From: Malurus cyaneus samueli
Lineage: Eukaryota > Chordata > Aves > Passeriformes > Maluridae
Assembly: GCA_009741485.1 (NCBI GenBank)
Contig: CM019216.1
Location: 26,987,741 to 27,051,740, forward strand
Length of the DNA: 64,000 nucleotides
Direction: 5' to 3'
The notes beneath the pieces were generated by a model. That model saw only the letters and a list, made by a program, of their open reading frames with translations, searched no databases and had not been told where the DNA came from. Of the stretch, positions 53,597 through 64,000 are shown one piece after another (positions within the stretch are counted from its first letter, which is position 1; each line of letters starts with the position of its first letter). The position numbers were made by a program, and so were the translations under genes.

Positions 53597-54370
53597 CCTG
53601 AAAAGGCTGAAGAAATATTCCCCAGATCAATTGTTCTTACACTGAAAATACAAACAGCAGGGCTACCTGGGCCACTTCAGAGGGATGTGCAGCAGCAGCT
53701 GCTCCTGTGCCAAAAGCAGTCGGTGTGAGACGTGGCACTTCAGGCTCAGCTGCAAGAGCAGGGTGAGAGAGAAAATGTGGCTTCAGAGGTCAGAGGGCTT
53801 TAATCAATGAAAGGAAAGGAAATGGGAAGTGAAGTGTGATGAAAGAAAACAGGGACTGTGAAAAATATGGGTAGGATCTCGATTTAAGTACTCACCAAGA
53901 GGAGCAGGCCAGGTAGGGAACACCAGGCTGGAGAGGCAGCAATGGTCAGTGGAGTCCAGGTTAGAAATCTGCACAGGTAAATCAGGAATCTGCACTGTTA
54001 AATGAGAGTGTGCATAAATGCATTTTTGCTTGGGCAGCAGACTCACTGTAGTGAGATATGAATCCATTGTAACATTGTTTTGTGCCTCTATTTTCAAGAT
54101 GTTTGGAATTTGGCAACTGGTCTGTACTGGAGCTAGTGCACTATTGATCTGTGAGAGCTGCCCACAGTCCAGAAAACCTAAACAAATGTACAAAAAAATA
54201 AATTTCAAAGGCAAAAAATTATCCTGACTGTTATGATAAATTCTTTAATGGACACAGAGTGTGAAATGCTGTATAGGAAAGTTGTAGAAATGTTTTCTTT
54301 CAAGGCTTTTGATGCCTTTGGTATTAATCTCTGAATGAATCTTTATTCTGCTTCAGAAGAGAGGATTGTG

Positions 54371-54415
54371 CTGGATAATCTTGTGAGGTCTTCTCCAGTC
54401 CTGCATTTCCATGGG
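54371..54415 (+). mobile_element. possible CR1 3' tail remnant
   Basis: ctggataatcttgtgaggtc is followed by ttctccagtcctgcatttcc. This resembles the last 40 bp of CR1 before the octamer repeats. It is too short to be sure. Confidence 0.35.
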
Positions 54416-55004
54416 GACATCCTTTTATTGGCAGTTTAAAGAAGTGGCATTGCACTCTCTGGACAAGGTCCAGTGAAACAGAGGACAATCCTGCCACCAA
54501 AGCCCAGATTGCAGGAGGCAGGCAAGCTGAAAAAGATGACCTCTGTTGCTCAGAGCCCCACGTGAAAAAAATGCTAGCAGGAGGTCTGGCTATTATTTGC
54601 TCTCCTTTGCTATTCTCAAAAAATATAAGAGCAAAAGAAAGAAAAACTCTATTTGAGGAGTTAAAAAAACACTGCTAAATTGATGAATGCTTTAACAGTC
54701 AAATACAAATACAGCAGTTACCACTAGTCCAGTTTCAGGAATACTGTCACTCATTGTCCAAATTTACTTTCAAAAAAAGCCTATCTAATGCCTCCAAAAT
54801 TGTTATACAGGAAAGCCTACAAATATTTGGTGACTGCAGACTGACAGCTTCCTGCCCCTGGTAGAGGCAGAGCTGTATGACAAACCACCAGCACCCTGAG
54901 CAGGAGGAGCACGGTGCTTATGGAGGGGTTTTTTTTCCCCTTAGTTCTGGGGCTGCTTGCTTTCCTGCTGCCAGGCTGCCAGCTGGTTTGGGGTTTTGGG
55001 GTGG

Positions 55005-55053
55005 GTTTCAAGGTGTGGTGTTTTGGGGCTCTGTGTGGTGTTTCAAGGTGTGG
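55005..55053. repeat. short direct repeat in a G/T-rich patch
   Basis: The unit GTTTCAAGGTGTGG occurs twice, with starts 35-36 bp apart. It lies just after a run containing GGGGTTTTGGGGTGGG. This is an imperfect tandem duplication of about 36 bp, which may have arisen by slippage. Confidence 0.75.
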
Positions 55054-56789
55054 CCAAGCCATATGGAACAGCCATGATCTCCCCAGGCCTCAGCTACACA
55101 TACTTCACCAGGTATGCAGAGTGCAACCTCTAACAGGAAAATTAATATTCAAGGCTAATTTACATGTCATAAGAAAAAAAATGGGCTTCAGGAGACACCA
55201 TGGGCTCTGAAGTGACATAAACATAGAAAAAGGGTCCCGTATGGGCCCCCTGAGCCTGCTCTAAGCATAGAAATCAAGTGGTTCCCAGGCAAAATTGCAT
55301 AGGATTTCAGCTCTAAAGGACTGAGGACTAAAAATTAGGTTAAAGGTGGTTAAGAGTGATGGAACAAAGTTCCTTCAGCAACCTGGAATTTATATTTTTT
55401 ACTCTTTTTTAAAATTTTATGAGACATCCCACTGGGTACAGTCCACACTCTGTAAATTCTTTCTTCAAATATTGCATATATTTGGCATGACATCTTTAAT
55501 TAGTCAGTCTTTATAGACTGAAAAGTACAACCACTTGAAACTGGCACAGCATAGCTTATTTTTTTGGAAAAAAAATCTACTAATAACGCCCATGTACATT
55601 CTTTAAAAGAAAATTAGTCCTTTGGAATAATAAAAATCTATAAAATTAGGAGAAATGGAATCCAATTAGGTGGGGGAAAAAATCAAGGAATCAGCAAATA
55701 TCTCTGACACTGACATCTATTTGGCTGGGGAATGGTATCTCAGGGAAAATGGTGTGCACTCCATCTTTTTCACTTTGAATTTAAATACCAGAAATTCAAT
55801 GACTGTTCAATATAAAGCAAGCCTGCACAAAGTGTGAGTTACAGTCTTACTTCATCTCACTTGTGTTTGTATATCATATTTCTTGAATACAGAAAAGAGA
55901 GTTTTTCACATAACGCATACAAGCCATTATTTATATTTTCAATATAGATTACACTACAGTCAGGTAGAAATAGTTATAGATATCTGTATAGATATCTGCA
56001 GCAATTTAGGGCTTTTTTGCATTGATTTATTGATGGCTACTCAAGATTTCAGCGGCACTAAACTATGCAAATCTTCACCTGAGATTGCAGTCATTGTTTT
56101 CAAATCACCAGATAGGTTTCCTCAATGTTTATGGATATTGCCTTCATAAGAATAAGAAAATCACAATGGAGACATTGAATCCAAAGCTGCACTAGAGAAT
56201 GCCCTCCTCATGGCATACACTGAAATCATCATTTGTTGTTTCTATAAATTAAAGCTGTGTCAGTCAATCATTTTTTTAGAACTGCTGCCTCCAACCTGCT
56301 GGAAATTCTTTGGGAATGGGTGACTTCGGCCAGTCACAAGGGACAATCTGTGCTCAGTATCTCACCAATTTATTCTCACCTATTGCCAATGAAGCAAATT
56401 ATTTTCCTGCTGGGTTAATGACCTCTGATTGTGCTGTTCCTACAGTTTCACTGTCCTGGCCTCACAACAGGCAGTGGTCTGATGCAGATGCTGTCAAGAT
56501 AAGGAATCCACTCTAGATTCAGCATTTATTTTGAAAAAAAAACCCAAGGATATTTACATGTGGAATAATGAGCACAAACATACCACTTAGAAAGTGTTGT
56601 TGAAGAGCAGAGGGTAATTAAAAAATTATTTTAATGTAGTCTTCAAGGGTCAATTCCTTCTGTGCTAACACAAGCAGGCTGGAGTACAGGTCTATTGTCT
56701 CTTCAGGGTGGTGATGGCTGCTCTCTCCTTGATCCTGCTTTGCTTCTCTTCAGCTTTGTAGGGATAAGGATAGGAACAGGGAGAGGAAC

Positions 56790-56812
56790 GGGATGGAATG
56801 GGATGGGAAGGG
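56790..56812 (+). other. G-quadruplex motif
   Basis: Four GGG runs separated by 7, 2 and 2 bases fit the canonical G3-N1-7 pattern. It lies at the end of a GGGAT/GGGAA-rich low-complexity stretch (56760-56812). No gene is recognised nearby. Confidence 0.85.
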
Positions 56813-58507
56813 AATCTAAATAATAAATCAATTAGTATGGTAAAATTAAATACTAAACTTCAGATTTTACAGCCATTTTATATTTCCCATAGCCTCATCT
56901 GAGCAGAGGAAGGACATTTTTGTTGAAAGCTCATGGAGAAAAGCAAAGTTATTTGAAAGTCATTATCAGCAGTAAAATCTCTTCTTGGTCTGAAAATGAG
57001 GATTTATTTCCACTAAGAATACCCTTAATTTTATCAAGAGATCATTGTGCAGAACATGGGGCAAATGTAACATACTTCTGCAAGAAAGACCTTGAAATCT
57101 AAAGACACATATAAGTTAACAGGCTCCGGTTAGAAATCTGTTATAATTAAGAGCTGGTTGAGGAAGACAGTTCATGCTTATAGGCCAAGACTTATCTTGA
57201 AGCACCTTGGAAAATATGCCATATGCATCAAATGGCAGTAGAAATAATGGTATATTTACTTACAAAAAGTCCCTGGTTCTCAGGGACTTATCGGGCACTT
57301 GAGAAAAACAGAACAGAACGTTTCTATATAACCACAGTAAATTATCATCTTTATTGTTCTACCAGCATTTTTTTCCCCCTTTACCTGGTCTTAATGCACA
57401 TTGTGCATTAATTAATCACCATTATATAAAACTTAATTCTTAAATCACATTGCAGAGTACTTAGGATTCAGCCCATTGGTTAGTAATTAACCTACCTTGC
57501 CTTTAGCCATAAACCTTTACACAGCAGCCCTGCTTTTGATATATGAATCAACAAGTCTGAAAGTCTTAAACTCTGCTCAGATTAATAGCTGACCAACTAG
57601 AAGATAGATTTTTCCATTTAAAGACACCTCTTACTCTTTGAAACTTACTGCTTTCTCAAAGGTACGTTAATGTGGCACATAACCGTGACTTAAGGTACCA
57701 TGAAATTTAGGATTTCACACACAAATGACAGTGATAAGATTCCTATTGATTCGCCATCACCTGCATTGGTGTATTCCATGTATTCCTGCCAGGAAAGCTC
57801 TGCAGGTTCCTGCTGATCTGTGAGGGTAGCTCCAAGGCCACCATCTGCATCTCCTGTTTGCTTCTGTGGGTACAATCCCTCAGTTTAAGAAAAAATGGCA
57901 CCAACCATGTACATTACATCCTTTCAGGTAAGTGGGACTCATGTTCTCACTCATCATGTGTCTCAGCCATCCCTCTGGACCCTGAACACCTCTGGAAGCA
58001 TCTTTGGGCCTGCAAGATTATTATGGGACCAAGTTAGGTTCAGATTGGACCATTTCCATCCTGCCTTCCCACATATCTAATAACTGCATTTGCACTCTTC
58101 CTCCTTCAATTATGACAGCGCTCCTACCAGGCTCTTACTTCTTACTTCCTTTCCAGAAACCTCTCACTTCTGGTAGAATAAGAAGTAGTTGTTCCTTGCT
58201 TCCTTCATTTTCAACATGATGTAGAGCTTCCACCACAAGAGGCTGAGCCATTTTGCTGTTAATTTATACTCACTCTGTGGCCTGGGCAGTGTACAAGCAG
58301 TACCTGGCAGATTTTAGTAAGGCAGTGATGATGGGAGCAGACAGAGCTGCATATGGAACTACAGGCAATGGGTGTCAAGAATAATCATACCTGTTCATGC
58401 AGTAGGAGGCAGAACTGAAATGGAATCTGTATTTTCTCTAGGCCACTGCTTTTTTACCCTTCCTTTGTTGTAGAATAGGATTCTGTTTTTTAGAAGCAGT
58501 GGTTAAA

Positions 58508-58616
58508 CAAAAGAGGATGAGGAGGAAAAGATTCACAGAAAAGAGGGGGAAGAGGAGTGGAAGAGAGGGAGAGGGAAAAGGAGAGAGGGACGGAGAGGAT
58601 TAAGGAAAAGAAGTAG
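58508..58616 (+). repeat. GA-rich polypurine tract
   Basis: About 110 bp that is almost all A and G on the + strand, with only a few pyrimidines, built of AGAGGGAGAGGG-type units. Such mirror-like tracts can form triplex DNA and stall polymerases. No gene is recognised next to it. Confidence 0.9.
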
Positions 58617-59967
58617 AACTTCAGCTCAAGACATTAGGCAGATGTCACAGTAACAATCCCTAAACAAGGGAAAATCAAAGTATAATCACCAATCTTTAAA
58701 TCATATTTCTGAAACAAGAAAGTTTGGGGACATAACTGGATCTGGATAAAACACCCCTCTCTTTCTTTATTCATCAGGCCTCAGAAAGAGATCTGTGGCC
58801 CACTTAAATTACTAAAATTTGAATTGCATTTAATTCCCCGTTGATTACAAGCAATTGATTTGGTTTCATCACAAGGAAATTACTAAGATTAATTGGGGGG
58901 AAGAAAAGCATATGGAAAGACTTCTTGGCTCCTGCACAAATATTAGGGGGGAAATAAGGGCATAGCAGCCTATAAGCAGTTACTATCTTGTCAAATCTCT
59001 GCTAAAGTGAAGTATTTTAGGAGCAAAATAACTGCTTGCATAACTAGGGACATTTCCTCAAAATCAGAATGACCTTAAAACAAGAACATGCCTAAGATTA
59101 TTCATTTGACTATGCCCCTTTAAAAAAAAAATGTCATGCTATGAAATAGGAGCTCATTAGATCACTGCTTAGATCAGCTCTTTTGGACTCTTTATTGATA
59201 TTTTTTACCTCCCACAGCCCTATTAACAGACTGGCAAGGTTCTTGTTTATTTTTCTCATTCCTTGTGGAATACATAGATTTCAGATCATTTTTATCTTTT
59301 ACTTATTTTCCATCCTGGAATTAATCATTTTTTTCACTTGAAAAGCTAGAAAAATGCACCACCTCAGATTTCATTTAAAATAATTACCTTCAGTATGATT
59401 AATAAAAGAGTACGTTACTGACATGTGGAGGTGGTTTTATTTATTTGATATTCTTTGTCTGACCAGCAGTAGTATAATAGCAGGAATATTAAAAAGCAAC
59501 AGGGAACTGACATCATTCTACTTTTACAGGACAAGTATTCTTATGGAAAAAGAGGAAACTTTCCCTGAAGGGAAAGCATGTTCTTGGCAAGGCCTTCAGC
59601 TGTGACTCAGGGTATCAAAAGTCACTTTCCTGTTCCACCACAGATTTTCTCCGTTATCTTGCACAAGATTGCTCAAGCTGTGTGCCTGAGCAAAAGTTAA
59701 AAATATCTTCCTTCCTTTGACTGCTGTCATGACTATTTATCACATGCTCTTCAAGGGAAAAACTATTTCATCTCTCTGCGCATGTTTTTGCAGGGAGGGC
59801 TAAGCTGCCAGGGAGGCAGACACGGCTCACAGGGCTCCCTCTGCCCATCACAAGGGGAACACAATATCCAGAATTCCCAGCTCAGCTAAGTCACACTCAC
59901 TGGCACTAGCTGGTCTCCCAGGCTTTTGGGACAGACACATTGGATGCCCACAGAATGCTCACCGCAG

Positions 59968-60585
59968 TGTGTTATGGTAGATTTTGAAGATGAGCTTGTT
60001 GCCTTGAAAGGCCAGTTTTTAATAATGCCACAGACACGGTTAAGGGGATAAAAAGGGTTTTACCTCAGTATTTGGGATCCCAGGTGCACAACTTGATGGC
60101 AGAATGCATTCCCATGTACAGCACGGATACAAGTTTTATAGGTTTCAGGAACATCTATCTAGGATTCCCCAATAAGAAACTTAACAAATGCAGTAATGTC
60201 CCCCTATTCTAATGAATCCCCCTCTGGATGAGGCCAGAGCCCAGTTTACACAAGATGTTCCAGAGAGAAGGCTTCACCCAAGGCTGGAGCCTCGGGTTTA
60301 AGATAGCACAGGGTACACTGACTCCTTCCTCAGGATGTTTGGTCTCTCTGCCCAGCAGAACTCCTAAACTAAGCTGGAATATCAAGCTTCAGGAATTACA
60401 AACATGTGGGCTAAGGGGTACAGGTAGATGCATAGAGGGTACAGAAAGCGTAAAAAGGAAAAGCAAAAATCATCAGGCATCAAGCTCATACAGATTTCTG
60501 ACATTTGGAGCACTTAATCAACAAACTGACGAGACTCATAGAGAAGCTGTTGTTCTTTATAGTGCAACAATTAAGTCTAATACAT
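59968..60585 (-). mobile_element. probable solo LTR of an endogenous retrovirus
   Basis: On the minus strand the segment has LTR layout. A TATA-like box CCTATAAAAC (60132-60141 on +) is followed by a CATCAAGTTGTGCACCTGGG segment. Next come AAATACTGAGGTAAAACCC (a degraded AATAAA-type signal) and CTTTTTATCCCCTTAACC. A GGCCTTTCAAGGCAACAAGC segment lies near the end, which is CCATAACACA. The composition differs from the AT-rich flanks. No internal retroviral genes are seen. The left end (tgtgttatgg on +) is plausible, but the right end is uncertain (60520-60585), and I found no target duplication. The family is not identified. Confidence 0.55.
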
Positions 60586-63500
60586 TTTTCAAAGATACCT
60601 CTTGGAAAAATAACAATGATTAGTTATTAGGAAGCTATGCCTAATTATATATAGATATAGATTTAACTATGCCTCTCTCATTTAATATATGCCTCTCAAA
60701 TGCAGGCTTCTTGTTGCTGTTAATTCCACAAGTTGAATCAAACTGATTCAAATTCACTTAAGGTTGAAGAATACAAACACACACAGTTTAACAGTCAGAA
60801 ACACTGAGTGTTTTTGGCTTGGTCTTCTCATGGTGCCCACTAAAGGAGATGTCTCTACAAAACATGGAATTTCACAGGACACAGGATATTCTAAACCTGA
60901 AACTGAAAAATAAGGTTAGGCAAAACAGTTCTAGCTTAAAAGCCTTTATTTTTTGTTAAAGGCTAGTATCTGCTCTACTCTTTGTAACAATGTCAGAAAA
61001 TGACCCATAAAGGCCAAGTGTGATTAGACTTCAGACTAAAGTACCCTTAGACGTGTACCTTAGATGTGTACACAGCAGCATCTATAACTATATGAGGTGT
61101 CCAAGTTCCTACTATGGTCAAGGAAGATCCATCCAGCAGAGTCAGTGGTGACTCAGGATTAGTTCAAATCACTTAAACATCTGAATTTGATTAGATAAAT
61201 TGCATTTTAAACTTCATTAGTTGTACTGATTAGGTTTCCAATAATCTGGGCTGAATCCTGCCTTTTTATCTTCAGTTAACTACTCACACACAGTATGCGT
61301 TCTGTTAGGGAAAACTGATATCTTGCAATCATTTGGAAACCACCAAACAGTTTGGGCAGCCTTGTAATAAGCAGCACTGCAAGGTCCTACTTCATGTGTG
61401 AGCTGCATCTGTCATAGCTGCTTATGTTTTGAACAAGTGAGACTTGTGGCTACACCCCCAGGGCTAGCAAAGCCTGGAAATGGCTGATTCAATGGTTGAT
61501 AACTCAGGGAGCAAGGTCTACACACAGAAAACAGAATTGTGCCCATAAAATCCCTCCCTGGATGCTGCAAAAAAATGTTTATCTAAGAGAAGGTAAGGAT
61601 TCAGTATTGTAGCCACATGCAACATCGAGTCTTGATCAAAAGCTGCCAGAAGAATCATCTCACCAATGCATTCTCCAAGTGCATGAGCACAGTGTGGTCC
61701 TGATCTGGCTGGCTGTCAAATGTGCCTCGATCATCCCTGGATGATGGTCTAAGTGTTTCAGTCTCTTAGGCTGGCATGGTGATAGAAAGCTGAGTGTCAG
61801 CAGAACATCAAAATCACCACAGTCTTTTCCACATTGTTACCCATTCTTGTGGCCCAATAGAGAGATGGGATGTTCAGCACACAGCCTGGTAGAAATGGCC
61901 AAAATATAAATGAAACTGCTGGTGACATTCTTGAACTGTGCTGTGCGAAAATAATCACCAGCCATGCAAAATTATTTTAATTTTGTCGATAATAAGCTGT
62001 CCATACAGTTTGCAACTTCCACATGAAACATCCTCAGCCAATCTCCAAACAAGATGATGTAAGTTGGCATTTTTAAAGGTGATGTAGGAAACTGAGAGGT
62101 ACTTCTCATTTTGGTGAGAGTTTTGCCACTGCTTTTTCATAAGAAAAGATCATGATGACCCAGTAACCAGGTGGACATGAAGGAAAGCATTGAATATCAA
62201 GCTTAAGGACTGAAGAGCCCAGAAGATAGCAAATCTAATAATTATTTCTTACAACTTGATGTTTTCCTTGGCATGCTTACAGAATTACTGTGGTCTCCTA
62301 CTGAACATTCAAAGCTTGAGCACTCCCCATCTGTTGCTGATAGCCGGGGTCCCAACTGTTCACATTTTCAGGAGAGTGCCAAAGCATTGAGTCACTCATT
62401 TATTATCTCCAGCATACTGTTTTCAAGACTGTTTAGGAAGCTCAGTCTCACAAAGTCATTGCTGAGGCAAATTCTTGATTCTGGTGAAGAATTTAAAAGG
62501 GAAGTTTTTGGAGGGGTTTTTTTTTGTGATTATTCATCTTTGTAGGAAGAGATAGAGCTGTATGTAAGTCAGGTTCACAAAAGTTATGTTTCCACTCTTT
62601 ATAATTAATTTATTTAATCTTGCCAAGCAGCTAGGCATAAACTTGTCTTCTCATTTTACTCATTTGTCCTCAGGAAACGGTCTCTTAAAATTATCACAGA
62701 ATACTATGAATTGTAATTTATATTAATTATATGTTGATGACAGTGCCAAGCTATGCAAAGTATGAAACACTGTGCAAACAAATATAAAATGCAACACCAA
62801 AGGATTGCAAACTAAAAAGACCATTTATTTACTGTTTGTCCTTCAGTACATTACTCAATATCTTATAGCATTTTTTGGGATTTTTTATTACAGCACTCCT
62901 TAAAGTCTGTTTTCTTCAAAACTGGCACTTGGTAACAGGTCCCTCACCTAAAGCGTACCTGCAAGATCCAATATGGAAACATATAATCCAAGGAAAAATA
63001 TAAACATATGTTTTTAATATTCAGCACCACCTATATCATCATACCTCATTAATACCTCAAAAATAATTTTAATCAAAGTTAGATGTATATGATAGGATAA
63101 AAATAGAAGCATCTTTCAGCAAATTTCTCTTCATTTTAAAAAAGATTTGAATCTATTCCCTTTTAATCCAGGTCAGGCTAACACTACTCACTGCATAGAC
63201 ATAGAACATTTCACTTGCTTTCATCTGTCAAGGGTGATGAAAAGATCCTTGCATGAAGGAAGAAAAAGGCTGTCATCCTATATGGTACAGTTCAAATATA
63301 ATACGGACATCCAACCAAGATCTGAAGATAGAATATGCCATCTGACACTTTATCTAAATCAACAGGCAGTCTCAGCTTGGATGTGCACCATGCAAAAAAG
63401 AGAGAAGAGTTTATAGATCCCAGCTGGCCCTTGCAGAGCCAGTTGGGATTTGCCTTTACTGCACTTCAGAAGGTCACTCTTGAGTAGTGGGGTGGCAACA

Positions 63501-64000
63501 CCTGATTTCAAGAATATCTTTGTCTCATTACCATAGTATGTACAAAATTCAATCTAGAATCAAGCAAATACATTTGTGCTTTTTTGTAACTGAGAAACTA
63601 AGACACTGAGTGGATCTCTGACTTAAGTACAGCAGGTGTGAATTTAGCGCATAACTCCAGCTACTGACTTATCATATGGCACTTCTGCTCAACATAAAAC
63701 TTTCCAAAAAAATTCAAATTTACACAACAATATGAAGCATTCTAAGTATGATTTCTTTTGAATATGATTTCTATTCCAGTCATTACAGTAAAAGGAGCTG
63801 TTTCATTCATGTAACATGGTCCTCAAACCTTGAAGTACTTAGAAATCTGCCCATTATTTTGTGAGAGTAAGCACTGCAGCCAAGAATGTTATCAGAAATA
63901 TGCCATTATGCACATCTGCAGGATTTATCACAAACTTTACAGTCTTACTCTTCTCCTAAATATTCTATTGGCAATCACAGTCGGTGCCAACAGCTTCATG
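60586..64000. other. intergenic, no gene recognised
   Basis: AT-rich sequence without recognisable repeats or exons. Open frames up to 90 codons have no family resemblance. Confidence 0.6.

Larger units (their letters stand above)
53597..59967. other. intergenic, no gene recognised
   Basis: AT-rich with scattered GC-richer patches (53640-53770, 54840-55080). It holds the possible CR1 tail, the G-quadruplex motif and the GA tract listed separately. A minus-strand 136-codon open frame (53804-54214) starts with a hydrophobic stretch but resembles no known protein. Confidence 0.6.

Noticed and set aside
53804..54214. 136-codon minus-strand frame with a hydrophobic start
   Set aside because: It could mimic a secreted protein, but there is no recognisable domain, no splice context and an AT-rich background. 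Part of the apparent pattern comes from a short nucleotide repeat.
60228..60623. 131-codon + strand frame
   Set aside because: It lies antisense within the probable LTR and has no family resemblance.
19871..64000. Exons of LMBRD1, the expected neighbour on the opposite strand
   Set aside because: I looked for its acidic C-terminal end and other familiar segments and saw none. The gene probably lies beyond the window.
1..64000. CRISPR arrays, tRNA or rRNA genes, mitochondrial insertions, intact retroviral genes
   Set aside because: No regularly spaced repeats, no convincing cloverleaf, and no recognisable mitochondrial or retroviral coding sequence seen by eye.

Overview
The window is nuclear DNA from a bird, probably a passerine. 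It is AT-rich, with long introns and intergenic space. Nearly all recognisable interspersed repeats are CR1 LINE fragments, in both orientations and mostly 5'-truncated. One solo LTR matches a family I know from songbird genomes. I see no bacterial-style operons, no L1 or Alu, no CRISPR array and no convincing tRNA or rRNA gene.

The only confident gene is the 3' end of ADGRB3 (BAI3), a brain adhesion GPCR, on the + strand. Three coding exons with exact splice sites are present: a 36-nt microexon (8800-8835), a 105-nt exon (17006-17110) and the terminal exon (19044-19232). Together they encode the last 109 residues of the cytoplasmic tail, including the RKR helix (the ELMO-docking element in this family) and the C-terminal QTEV PDZ ligand. 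The three exons meet at phase 0, so skipping either internal exon would keep the frame. The 3'UTR follows, with several possible poly(A) signals up to about 19.87 kb. Bases 1-8799 are the 3' part of a long intron whose upstream exon lies outside the window.

From about 19.9 kb to 64 kb I recognise no protein-coding exon. This looks like the gene-poor region downstream of ADGRB3; LMBRD1 is the expected next gene from mammalian synteny, but I saw none of its exons. The region holds CR1 fragments (20.99-22.96, 27.49-27.79, 40.03-41.16, 42.54-42.76 and 44.50-45.48 kb), a solo LTR at 26.14-26.53 kb, a probable second LTR near 59.97-60.58 kb, simple repeats, a 24-bp perfect palindrome, a 13-bp-arm inverted repeat, a G-quadruplex motif and a GA-rich polypurine tract. 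A single ambiguous base at 21341 sits exactly where one CR1 copy breaks off, near a very similar copy, and may mark an assembly join.

I found no convincing new multi-gene system. The best observations are the modular phase-0 exons in the ADGRB3 tail, the non-catalytic reverse transcriptase motif shared by two CR1 copies, and the strong palindromes.
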